From assembly GCA_014380255.1 (NCBI GenBank), contig JACMKG010000282.1, forward strand, positions 1 through 6,511: a DNA stretch of 6,511 bases. Direction: 5' to 3'. Numbering within the stretch: the stretch's first letter is position 1; the number at the start of each line of letters is the position of its first letter. The notes beneath the pieces are model-generated. The model made no database searches. It saw only the letters and a list, made by a program, of their open reading frames with translations, and was not told the origin of the DNA. This stretch comes from Prolixibacteraceae bacterium. Lineage in GTDB: Bacteria > Bacteroidota > Bacteroidia > Bacteroidales > Prolixibacteraceae. The position numbers and the translations under genes are program-made. Shown one piece after another: positions 1 through 5,558 of this stretch.

Positions 1-1
1 C

Positions 2-96
2 CTATGTAAGCTCTATGTTAACCCTATGTTGGGTCTATATTTTTGAAACGAAAGTTAGCCCCTTCATAGACCTGACATAGAGTTAATATAGAGCTT
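2..96. repeat. 11-bp-phased heptamer repeats forming a 32-bp inverted repeat
   Basis: Heptamers related to CTATGTT start at 2, 13, 24 and 35, an exact 11-bp period. Related inverse units (CATAG/TATAG) start at 65, 76 and 87, also 11 bp apart. The two sets face each other: 8-39 is the reverse complement of 65-96 at 27 of 32 positions, and three of the five differences would be G-U pairs in RNA. The loop is 40-64. The sequence could be an array of binding sites, a mobile palindromic repeat or a long RNA hairpin. It starts at the window edge, so more units may lie to the left. The repeat itself is plain in the sequence; its function is unknown. Confidence 0.75.
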
Positions 97-281
97 GGAG
101 TCATGGAATTTGGAACCTTAACAGTAATCCGGACAAAGGAGGTTCAATCAAAAGGGGAGCTTCCAATTCATTTACACAAAAATCGTACATGGCCCGGAAT
201 TTTATTTACAGCTTTCCACTGCCTTTTTTGCTTGATCTTATTAATCCAATAAACCTACTTTAAATCAAGCACAACCTTTAT
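97..281. other. Intergenic stretch without a recognised gene
   Basis: I see no open frame with family resemblance on either strand here. The only structure is a modest hairpin: 230-236 (GCTTGAT) pairs with 264-270, and 238-240 pairs with 261-263 around a bulged C. A T-run at 224-229 has no strong stem before it, so I do not call a terminator. Confidence 0.4.
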
Positions 282-440
282 TACCATACTGTCGGTGCGA
301 TGCACCTTTAAAAAGCCTTCATGCTTAACTTATGCTACCATACTGACAGTGCTACGCACCTGGAGCCGCGTTAGCGGTCATAATATGGTAGAATGGCATA
401 CCAAGCACCATAAGCCGCGTTAGCGGTGACAATATGTAGT
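282..440. repeat. REP-like palindromic repeat cluster (three partial copies)
   Basis: The cluster is built from two small hairpin modules. Module A is TACCATACT followed by a GTGC/GCAC hairpin, at 282-306 (stem 294-298/302-306) and 336-360 (stem 349-352/356-359). Module B is CCGC-GTTA-GCGG followed by an AATATG tract, at 366-390 and 415-436. The middle copy (336-390) is complete: its left end TACCATA (336-342) pairs with TATGGTA (384-390), closing a 55-bp structure around both hairpins. This architecture resembles REP/BIME elements moved by RAYT (REP-associated tyrosine) transposases. No such transposase gene is in the window. Confidence 0.7.
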
Positions 441-545
441 ATAGCCCTCATTGGTAATCATAGTGAAGTTCGGGTTTCAGAGCATTTGAAACAATATCAC
501 AGATCACTATCCACAGCATTATGCATTGATTCCTATTAATGTATC

Positions 546-563
546 AAACGGCATTAAACGGCA
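546..563. repeat. Short direct repeat
   Basis: AAACGGCA occurs at 546-553 and 556-563, with a 10-bp period, just beyond the tRNA terminator. Significance is unknown and it may be chance. Confidence 0.4.
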
Positions 564-569
564 CTATCA

Positions 570-605
570 AAAACAAAAGGGTCAGGACTTTCGTCCTAAC
601 CCTTT
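570..605 (-). terminator. Intrinsic terminator downstream of tRNA-Pro
   Basis: Read on the minus strand, a 13-bp stem (605-593 with 588-576, one C/A mismatch) closed by a GAAA tetraloop is followed by a T-rich tract (TTTTGTTTTTG, through about 570). It starts 12 bp after the tRNA 3' end. It would end transcripts from the tRNA promoter and any readthrough from the GH57 gene. Confidence 0.85.
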
Positions 606-616
606 GATTTTCATAG

Positions 617-690
617 TCGGGGTGACAAGATTTGAACTTGCGACCCCCCGCCCCCCAGACGGATACGCTACCAGGCTGCGCTACACCCCG
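617..690 (-). tRNA. tRNA-Pro (anticodon GGG)
   Basis: The 74-nt minus-strand gene folds as a full cloverleaf. The acceptor stem CGGGGTG/CACCCCG is at 690-684/624-618, with discriminator A at 617. The D arm is GCGC/GCGT, the T arm GCAAG/CTTGT with loop TTCAAAT. The anticodon GGG occupies 656-654 after U33 at 657, so it reads CCC/CCU proline codons. CCA is not encoded; the 3' end runs into CTA, so CCA must be added after transcription. The anticodon stem is weak, with U-G wobbles at both ends (27-43 and 31-39), and sits in a very G-rich run (647-656). It has its own promoter and terminator and lies 59 bp downstream of the co-oriented GH57 gene. Confidence 0.95.
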
Positions 691-703
691 AACTTTGTGG
701 TTG

Positions 704-734
704 CAAAAGTAGCCATCTTCTTTAGTTTTGCAAA
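704..734 (-). promoter_or_regulatory. Bacteroidota-type promoter for tRNA-Pro
   Basis: On the minus strand, TTTG (734-731) is followed after 19 bp by TACTTTTG (711-704), an exact match to the TAnnTTTG -7 element of the Bacteroidota primary sigma factor. The predicted start near 697 leaves a leader of about 7 nt before the tRNA. The match and spacing are seen in the sequence; the start site is inferred. Confidence 0.8.
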
Positions 735-749
735 AAAAATAGTTGCTTT

Positions 750-2021
750 TTACTCATTTCTGCGAAAGTTATTGTTGCGACTTATAACATTTCGGCCCGA
801 AGGTGCTGGTTTGTAATGCTTACTGGGCTGTGCTTTTTCTTTCGGTTTTGCTGCTTTATGAAGCTTCAACCTGAAATCATCCAGTATATTCATAAAGTTT
901 GCATAGGCGTCAAACTTGGTCTGATATATCCTACTTCCGTTATTGAATTGATACATAGGGTGCTGGTCATCCATCAGATGGATATGATCGCTTGTCTGTA
1001 AATATTGCCAGTCTTTTAGAAGATTCAGATCATCCACCTTGTTCACCAAATTCTGCAACAGGTACAGTTGTTTGATGGCTTCTACCTGAAGGTCATTTCC
1101 AGGAAAATAATCTGTATTGAAGTTGGTTTTCCAGCAGATGGGCTTAGTTGCATGAATAGGTGCAACAGGTCCGTATTGATCTGCAATTTGATGGGGAAGT
1201 ATAAATTCGAAATCATTGGATTGAATGATTTGAGATACCAGTCTTTCCATAAACATGTGTTTGAGGCTGATTCCAATGCCACCTAAAGCCTGGTAGTCGA
1301 GGTAGATGTTAATCAAAGGCTCATTTTCAGGCACGTTGGATATCAGTTGGAAGATCTCATCCGTGTAAATATCGCTTTCGGAACGAAGGCTTTTAAGGGT
1401 ATCGGTAAGACTGTCGCTAATGCTTTCGTTTCTAAAATAAACATTCAGGTTGGGCCTGTAAGGATTGGAATACACATAATTGGGGCTTCTCCATTCCAGA
1501 GTTTTTGTCGCCCCGTTGGTAATCATGGCACGATAGCCTGCATCTGCAATATCTTTGCCCATCAGGTCGGAGTACATCAGGTCTGAATTCGTAAATACCT
1601 GTGGTTTGACCCCGAAAAGAAACCTGGTTTTTGATTGATGATCCCTGATTTGATTGACCAATTCCTTTTTGTGGTTGGTGAGCGTTACCAGTGAATGAGA
1701 GTATGTGCTTCCAAGGAAATCAACCAGATTGGTATCGGCCAGCCTGTTGAAACTTGGTAATACTTCAGGTTCATACATTAAAAACTGGTCGCTGGCAGTG
1801 CTGGAAATATAAAATGCCAGCTTGAACTGCCCTTTGTATTGTTTAACCAGATCTAGAAGAAAATCATTGGAAGGCAAATAGTAATTAAGAACTGCATCCT
1901 TGATCTCTTTTTCTATTCGCAGATCATCGTAATAGGATTTAGCACTGCCAACGTCTGAAGTGTGAAATAGTTGAAAATGAAAGGGATGATGAACCCTGAA
2001 GCAAAGACAAATACTCCTCAT
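750..2021 (-). CDS. GH57 family alpha-amylase-like protein, divergent catalytic motifs
   Basis: A 423-residue cytoplasmic-type protein without a signal peptide. The N-terminus (ICLCFRVHHPF, residues 4-14) and C-terminal block (DWQYLQTSDH at 337-346, then YANFMNILDDF at 373-383) match the Bacteroidota GH57 alpha-amylase family, whose members act on alpha-glucans by a retaining mechanism. The start is clear because family members begin at this point. Three motifs deviate from the usual family sequence as I remember it. The family HQP is HHP (11-13). The FLAETY-type motif with the expected nucleophile Glu is FLGSTY (102-107), with Ser105 at that place. The MDYETFGEHQW-type motif is LDYQALGGIGI (241-251), keeping Asp242, the likely acid/base. 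The protein may therefore be a weak enzyme or a glucan-binding homologue. GH57 alpha-amylase-like proteins lacking catalytic residues are known. The C-terminal 35 residues are basic and low in complexity. No glycogen genes are adjacent, and no clear promoter is seen. Confidence 0.85.
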   Translation of the reverse strand: MRSICLCFRVHHPFHFQLFHTSDVGSAKSYYDDLRIEKEIKDAVLNYYLPSNDFLLDLVKQYKGQFKLAFYISSTASDQFLMYEPEVLPSFNRLADTNLVDFLGSTYSHSLVTLTNHKKELVNQIRDHQSKTRFLFGVKPQVFTNSDLMYSDLMGKDIADAGYRAMITNGATKTLEWRSPNYVYSNPYRPNLNVYFRNESISDSLTDTLKSLRSESDIYTDEIFQLISNVPENEPLINIYLDYQALGGIGISLKHMFMERLVSQIIQSNDFEFILPHQIADQYGPVAPIHATKPICWKTNFNTDYFPGNDLQVEAIKQLYLLQNLVNKVDDLNLLKDWQYLQTSDHIHLMDDQHPMYQFNNGSRIYQTKFDAYANFMNILDDFRLKLHKAAKPKEKAQPSKHYKPAPSGRNVISRNNNFRRNE

Positions 2022-2060
2022 TTTGTTTAAGGTTTAATATTGATTTAATAGCGAGATAAC

Positions 2061-2208
2061 GGATTCTTCTTATAAAAAGTTTTGTAAATAACCCATTATT
2101 TATAGTGAAAAAATAAACAGGTTCAATACCTCTTCGTCCTGGTTTTAAGACTGTAAGATGTATTGAACCATGTTACTATGAGAACTAAAGTATTTATAAG
2201 AAGGATTC
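2061..2208. repeat. Nested inverted repeat between two minus-strand genes
   Basis: The outer arms at 2061-2076 and 2193-2208 are inverted copies matching at 14 of 16 positions (core TTCTTATAAA). The inner arms at 2120-2129 and 2160-2169 (GGTTCAATAC and its complement) match perfectly. The left spacer is about 20 bp longer than the right. The element lies in the 228-bp space upstream of the GH57 gene. It could be a miniature mobile element remnant or a large leader structure. No target duplication is evident. Confidence 0.6.
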
Positions 2209-2253
2209 AAAAAAAAAAGTTTCAGATAAGATTCTACACTCATAGAATCTTAT
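2209..2253 (-). terminator. Terminator-like hairpin at the stop of the 90-residue gene
   Basis: On the minus strand, a perfect 10-bp AT-rich stem (2253-2244 with 2235-2226, 8-nt loop) begins at the stop codon. After 7 nt it is followed by ten T residues (2218-2209). The stem is weaker than a textbook terminator and the T-tract is offset, but the placement fits termination of the 2250-2522 gene. Confidence 0.6.
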
Positions 2254-2522
2254 AGAATATCACTTAATTCCCAGTCCACCACAAAAGCAATATCACGTTT
2301 AAATGTATTCCTTTGTGCAGCCTTTGATATTAACTGAATATTCTTTTGCTGAACAATTTTCTTATAATTCCCTATCTTTATTTCATTTTCCTTTTCTTCA
2401 TCATCTGAGATGCTTGAGGAAGTATTGACAGGGTCTTCGCTATAATACCATAGGCTCTCTCTGGGAACACTTTGATTAAACCGTTCCCTGTTTTCGAAAC
2501 TTCTTTCCCTTTTTCTCATCAT
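2250..2522 (-). CDS. Hypothetical 90-residue charged protein
   Basis: I do not recognise a family. The protein has a basic N-terminus (MMRKRERSFENRERF), an acidic Ser/Asp/Glu stretch at about 31-49 (SSSISDDEEKENE), a basic Gln/Lys-rich middle, and a short hydrophobic end (IAFVVDWELSDIL). It has no cysteine, signal peptide or membrane segment. Two ATG codons lie in tandem at the start (2522-2520 and 2519-2517), and no Shine-Dalgarno or clear promoter is seen. Support for a real gene is the terminator-like hairpin at its stop, the absence of any competing gene on the other strand, and a composition unlike random translation. It is separated from the downstream GH57 gene by the nested inverted repeat. 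It could be lineage-specific, or a chance open frame. Confidence 0.5.
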   Translation of the reverse strand: MMRKRERSFENRERFNQSVPRESLWYYSEDPVNTSSSISDDEEKENEIKIGNYKKIVQQKNIQLISKAAQRNTFKRDIAFVVDWELSDIL

Positions 2523-2763
2523 TGTAGTTTATTTACATTTTCCTTCATCATTTATTACACTTAAACGGAATAAAGGTTTCTTTTTAAATGTTAAAATATC
2601 TAAAAAATGGTTGGGTAAGATGCTATCTATTAAAAGCATATGTTTATTATCTTTATGATATCTTTAAGTAATAAAACAGTCCAATCAGGTAGGGATTGAG
2701 CGGCAGATAACCCTGTGTTCAGTTTTTTCTATAACTGTATCACAATTATTGATATGCTGAGTG

Positions 2764-2793
2764 TTGCAGGTAATGCGTTGTTTCGTAACTTTG
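2764..2793 (+). promoter_or_regulatory. Bacteroidota-type promoter for trxB-ridA
   Basis: TTG (2764-2766), a 19-bp spacer, then TAACTTTG (2786-2793) fit the -33/-7 consensus with an exact TAnnTTTG. The predicted transcript starts near 2800 with an A-rich leader of about 18 nt before the ATG at 2818. This rules out the upstream in-frame starts at 2761 and 2773. Confidence 0.8.
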
Positions 2794-2817
2794 AATTGCA
2801 AAAAAATATACAAAAAC

Positions 2818-3858
2818 ATGTTTACACCATTGAATATAGGCGCAAATAACAGTAACAATTCCTCAGAGGTTTCAAGTACTGAAAGAGTGAAGTGTCTTAT
2901 TATCGGATCTGGCCCTGCAGGGTTTACTGCAGCTATCTATGCCGCGAGGGCAAATCTTAGTCCTGTGATGTATGAAGGTCTGGAGCCCGGAGGTCAGTTG
3001 ACCACCACTACGGAGGTGGAAAACTTCCCCGGATATCCCCAGGGAGTGACAGGCCCGGTTATGATGGAAGAATTGAAAGTCCAGGCTCAGCGCTTTGGAA
3101 CGGATGTGAGGTCCGGGTATGCAACGAAGGTAGATTTTACGGGACCAATTCATAAGGTATGGATTGATGAAACCAAACTTATAGAAGCAGAAGCAGTGAT
3201 CATAGCAACCGGTGCAACGGCCAAATACCTGGGTATTGAAGATGAGAAAAAGTATGCAGGAAGCGGTGTTTCTGCCTGTGCTACCTGTGATGGATTCTTC
3301 TATCGTGGCAAGGATGTGGCAGTTGTAGGAGGGGGAGATACTGCTGTTGAAGAGGCCATTTACCTGGCAGGAATTGTAAACAAGGTATACCTGGTTGTTC
3401 GACGCAATGAACTGCGCGCCTCCAAGGTCATGCAGGACCGGGTGATGAAAGTGAAGAACATTGAAATACTGTGGGAACATGAAACCAAAGGGCTTACAGG
3501 CGACTTTGGGGTTGAAGGCGCTGTTCTGTGGAGCAAAAAAGGTACTCCTGAAGAAAAAGAAGTAACCATTAAGATTGACGGATTCTTCCTGGCCATCGGG
3601 CATAAGCCTAATTCAGATTTCCTGAAAGATTTCCTGGAAACGGATGAAGTGGGATATATAAAAACGATTCCCGGGACTTCAAAAACAAACATAGCAGGTG
3701 TATTTGCCTGTGGTGATGTCCAGGATTCTATTTACCGTCAGGCAGTGACTGCAGCCGGATCAGGCTGTATGGCCGCCATGGATGCAGAGCGTTATCTTTC
3801 AGAGTTACACAGCATGCAGGAAGCATCTGAACCTTTAATAATTAATGTAGCCCTTTAA
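2818..3858 (+). CDS. trxB: Thioredoxin-disulfide reductase
   Basis: A cytoplasmic FAD flavoprotein that uses NADPH to reduce thioredoxin. In the 346-residue product, the FAD-binding GSGPAG is at 30-35, the redox pair CATC at 154-157, and the NADPH-binding GGGDTA at 171-176 with VVRR just after (about 193-196). The second FAD motif FACGDV is at 296-301. All key residues of the low-molecular-weight TrxB type are present. The frame is open back to a GTG at 2761, but a promoter occupies 2764-2793, so I take the ATG at 2818. This leaves about 20 Asn/Ser-rich residues before the core, more than in E. coli TrxB, and a C-terminal tail of about 15 residues after the fold. ridA follows after 25 bp on the same strand, suggesting an operon. 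Confidence 0.95.
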   Translation: MFTPLNIGANNSNNSSEVSSTERVKCLIIGSGPAGFTAAIYAARANLSPVMYEGLEPGGQLTTTTEVENFPGYPQGVTGPVMMEELKVQAQRFGTDVRSGYATKVDFTGPIHKVWIDETKLIEAEAVIIATGATAKYLGIEDEKKYAGSGVSACATCDGFFYRGKDVAVVGGGDTAVEEAIYLAGIVNKVYLVVRRNELRASKVMQDRVMKVKNIEILWEHETKGLTGDFGVEGAVLWSKKGTPEEKEVTIKIDGFFLAIGHKPNSDFLKDFLETDEVGYIKTIPGTSKTNIAGVFACGDVQDSIYRQAVTAAGSGCMAAMDAERYLSELHSMQEASEPLIINVAL

Positions 3859-3883
3859 TTAATCCAACATTCAATTATCCAGT

Positions 3884-4261
3884 ATGAAACGAATAATAAA
3901 CACTCCCGATGCCCCTGCGGCTATTGGTCCATACAGTCAGGCAGTAGAAGCAGGCGGGATGCTTTTTATATCAGGACAGATTCCATTGGATCCAAAGACC
4001 ATGAAACTGGTTGAAGGGGATATTCAGGAGCAGACAGAGCAGGTACTGAAAAATATAGAAGCTATTCTTAAAGAGGCCGGCTACACTTTTAAGGATGTGG
4101 TTAAATCAACCTGCCTGTTGAGTGATATGGCTAATTTCAAAGCAATGAATGAAGTATATGCAAGGTATTATTCAGAAGATGCACCGGCACGTGCTGCCTA
4201 TGCTGTGAAAGATCTGCCGATGGGGGCGATGATTGAAATTGAAACCATTGCTGCCAGGTAA
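3884..4261 (+). CDS. ridA: RidA family reactive intermediate deaminase
   Basis: A 125-residue YjgF/YER057c/UK114 protein of normal length. RidA trimers hydrolyse enamine/imine intermediates such as 2-aminoacrylate, made by PLP-dependent dehydratases, protecting PLP enzymes. The family signature is clear: IGPYSQAV (14-21, with Tyr17), FISGQIPLDP (28-37, with Ser30), PARAAYAVKDLPMGAMIEIE (101-120). Arg103, the carboxylate-binding residue, and Glu120, needed for deamination in enteric RidA, are both kept, so true RidA activity is expected. The gene lies 25 bp after trxB and shares its promoter. The stop codon is followed 1 bp later by a heptanucleotide repeat, which keeps this reading frame open for 31 further codons. 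Confidence 0.95.
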   Translation: MKRIINTPDAPAAIGPYSQAVEAGGMLFISGQIPLDPKTMKLVEGDIQEQTEQVLKNIEAILKEAGYTFKDVVKSTCLLSDMANFKAMNEVYARYYSEDAPARAAYAVKDLPMGAMIEIETIAAR

Positions 4262-4262
4262 G

Positions 4263-4360
4263 TGAAAAAGGCAAAAGTAAAAAGGCAAAAGGCAAAAGGC
4301 AAAAGGCAAAAGGCAAAAGTAAAAAGGCAAAAGGCAAAAGGCAAAAGTAAAAAGTAAATG
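4263..4360. repeat. Heptanucleotide tandem repeat, (GGCAAAA)n with GTAAAAA units
   Basis: Fourteen consecutive 7-bp units without a phase break: TGAAAAA, GGCAAAA, GTAAAAA, five GGCAAAA (4284-4318), GTAAAAA, three GGCAAAA (4326-4346), GTAAAAA and a degenerate GTAAATG. The nine GGCAAAA units are identical. The alternation of two unit types suggests duplication of larger blocks as well as slippage. The array lies in the ridA 3' untranslated region, upstream of the operon terminator. Copy number is likely to vary between strains. Confidence 0.9.
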
Positions 4361-4365
4361 AAAAC

Positions 4366-4378
4366 GACCACGTTGGTC
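4366..4378. other. Small hairpin in the ridA 3' untranslated region
   Basis: GACCA-CGT-TGGTC forms a perfect 5-bp stem with a 3-nt loop. No T-run follows on the plus strand, and only a short T-rich stretch (GTTTTC) on the minus strand, so it is not called a terminator. Between here and 4498 I see no gene. Confidence 0.4.
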
Positions 4379-4497
4379 CTTCACGGCTAAAAAAGAAGAA
4401 CAAGAAGGTCAGAAGTGTACTCTTTACTTTCTCATTCCTTATTCGACATTTACTATTTAAGATTGTACACACGTTTGAGTAGGATTACTCCATATAC

Positions 4498-4532
4498 AAG
4501 GCCCCGGGTTGATTATCAATCCGGGGCCTTTT
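4498..4532 (+). terminator. Intrinsic terminator of the trxB-ridA operon
   Basis: A strong GC-rich stem of 15 pairs (4498-4512 with 4516-4530, one G-T pair) and a 3-nt loop ends in TTTT (4529-4532). The T-tract is short but the stem is very stable. It lies 237 bp past the ridA stop, beyond the heptamer array. The complementary strand lacks a comparable T-tract, so plus-strand use is favoured. Confidence 0.85.
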
Positions 4533-4629
4533 GCATATGATTCGGTAATTTCGTATCAAAGTACATAGCATGGTGGATGATGTTCATCTTAAGAACGGGA
4601 TAGGGTTATCGTTTTTTTAATTCCTAACG

Positions 4630-4646
4630 TTCAGAATGCTTCTGAA
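4630..4646. repeat. Perfect 7-bp inverted repeat
   Basis: TTCAGAA (4630-4636) and TTCTGAA (4640-4646) are exact inverted copies around a 3-nt centre, immediately left of the larger palindromic element. The pair may be part of that element or its insertion site. Confidence 0.6.
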
Positions 4647-4650
4647 TGGA

Positions 4651-4805
4651 AACCTTATTTTCATTATAAACCTTCGTAGCATAAGATGGCACCCAACAGT
4701 CACAACCTTATTAACCTTATCTTAAAGTATTGATATTTATAAGGTTTATAAGGTTGGAGTGAGTGTGGCATAATTGGCTACGTAGGTTAATTCATGAATA
4801 AGGTT
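4651..4805. repeat. 155-bp palindromic element with six octamer copies, MITE-like
   Basis: AACCTTAT occurs at 4651, 4704 and 4713, and its complement ATAAGGTT at 4739, 4748 and 4798, placed almost symmetrically about 4729. The inner arms 4703-4720 and 4739-4756 match at 17 of 18 positions. The outer arms 4651-4680 and 4777-4805 match closely with one gap, ending in CGTAGC/GCTACG. The element lies between convergent genes, codes for nothing and could fold into one long hairpin. A non-autonomous transposon or an amplified intergenic repeat is plausible. I found no clear target duplication. Confidence 0.75.
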
Positions 4806-4815
4806 ATAAGGAACA

Positions 4816-4873
4816 GGTGGATTAGTTAATAAATCCATAAACATGATGAAAGAAATGCTTCATTCTATCCACC
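4816..4873. repeat. Inverted repeat downstream of the tlpA-like gene
   Basis: GGTGGAT (4816-4822) and ATCCACC (4867-4873) are perfect inverted copies. Inside them ATGAA and TTCAT form a second small pair. It lies about 55 bp past the stop of the minus-strand gene, with no T-run on either side, so a classical terminator is not supported. Confidence 0.5.
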
Positions 4874-4928
4874 GCCTTTTGAGATTGATCCGTAATATTT
4901 TTATTATGTAACCCGCGCTTGCAGGTCA

Positions 4929-5444
4929 TTATAGTTTTCTAAGCTGTTCTTTGATCAAATCTTTAAGTTCCTCAAAGTCTTTCTCCACGAATCCTTCAGA
5001 GCTATAGATAATCTTCCCTTCAGGAGAAATCAGGAAGCTGCGCGGAATGGTTTGAGTTGCAAATTTTGAATAAACTGCCCGGTTAGGATCAGGATACATT
5101 GGGACTTCAAATTTATTGTCTGCCTTGAATTTATTTAAATCAGCCCAATTATGCTCACGTCCAAAAATGAGTAATTCGAATTGGGGGTGATTCTTGTACT
5201 TTTTATAAATATCAGATTCAATATGAGGCAGCTCTTTCCTGCAAGGCCCGCACCAGGTGGCAAAGAATGTAATTAATACAACTTTGCCCTTTAAGTCACT
5301 GATATCTTGCCTCACACCCGGGCTTTTCTCAAAATCGAATGAAGGTACCGGATCTGACAACTTTACTTTGGTAGAGTTGTCTTGTGCATTGCTTAGGTGA
5401 ACGGAGAGGAAGAGCAGGGTTACAGCAACTATTTTAGTTTTCAT
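4929..5444 (-). CDS. Exported TlpA/ResA-like thiol-disulfide oxidoreductase
   Basis: A 171-residue secreted thioredoxin-fold protein. Residues 1-20 form a signal peptide (hydrophobic core VAVTLLFLSV, likely cleavage after SNA). The fold follows with KGKVVLITFFATWCGPC, active site CGPC at 65-68, and the cis-proline loop TIPRSFLI with Pro134. TlpA/ResA-type proteins usually reduce disulfides in exported proteins such as apocytochrome c, or serve copper-centre assembly; the substrate here is unknown. The frame extends 11 codons upstream, but the ATG at 5444-5442 begins a proper signal peptide and is preferred. The protein has no lipobox or extra N-terminal domain. The gene is divergent from the HYC_CC_PP gene (174 bp between starts), so shared regulation and a role in keeping metal-binding cysteines reduced are possible. 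Confidence 0.88.
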   Translation of the reverse strand: MKTKIVAVTLLFLSVHLSNAQDNSTKVKLSDPVPSFDFEKSPGVRQDISDLKGKVVLITFFATWCGPCRKELPHIESDIYKKYKNHPQFELLIFGREHNWADLNKFKADNKFEVPMYPDPNRAVYSKFATQTIPRSFLISPEGKIIYSSEGFVEKDFEELKDLIKEQLRKL

Positions 5445-5513
5445 GCAATAATGTTTTAAATTTAAAGAATACGGCATTTCCTGTTGAAGGCCGAATATAG
5501 AGATTTACAGTGA

Positions 5514-5553
5514 ATTGTTAAAGTTTATGAATATTCATTTTCATTGGAACAAT
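5514..5553. promoter_or_regulatory. Candidate operator palindromes in the divergent intergenic region
   Basis: ATGAATATTCAT (5527-5538) is a perfect 12-bp palindrome. Around nearly the same centre, ATTGTT (5514-5519) and AACAAT (5548-5553) are inverted. The palindrome reaches the -33 region expected from the -7 element at 5559-5566. A regulator site is inferred from position only. Confidence 0.4.
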
Positions 5554-5558
5554 AATTG

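Noticed and set aside
2..96. Possible CRISPR array
   Set aside because: The units are 7 bp with 4-bp spacing and reverse orientation halfway. There are no 25-40 bp repeats with unique spacers.
617..690. tRNA gene as an integration (att) site for the repeat-rich region
   Set aside because: I found no second copy of the tRNA 3' end and no integrase in the window.
526..816. Plus-strand open frame of 96 codons
   Set aside because: It runs through the antisense of the tRNA-Pro, its promoter and terminator. The translation contains the usual tRNA-antisense artefact peptide (GVTRFELATPRPP).
1068..1286. Plus-strand open frames opposite the GH57 gene (816-1001, 1068-1286, 1347-1586)
   Set aside because: These are short antisense shadows without start signals or family resemblance.
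2872..3603. Long minus-strand open frame (243 codons) opposite trxB
   Set aside because: It is antisense to a fully motif-bearing trxB and is Ser/Cys/Phe-rich without domain resemblance, a typical shadow frame.
4137..4472. Minus-strand frame encoding repeated hydrophobic LLPFAFCLLPFAF
   Set aside because: The apparent membrane repeat is only the translation of the heptamer array in antisense, and the frame overlaps the end of ridA.
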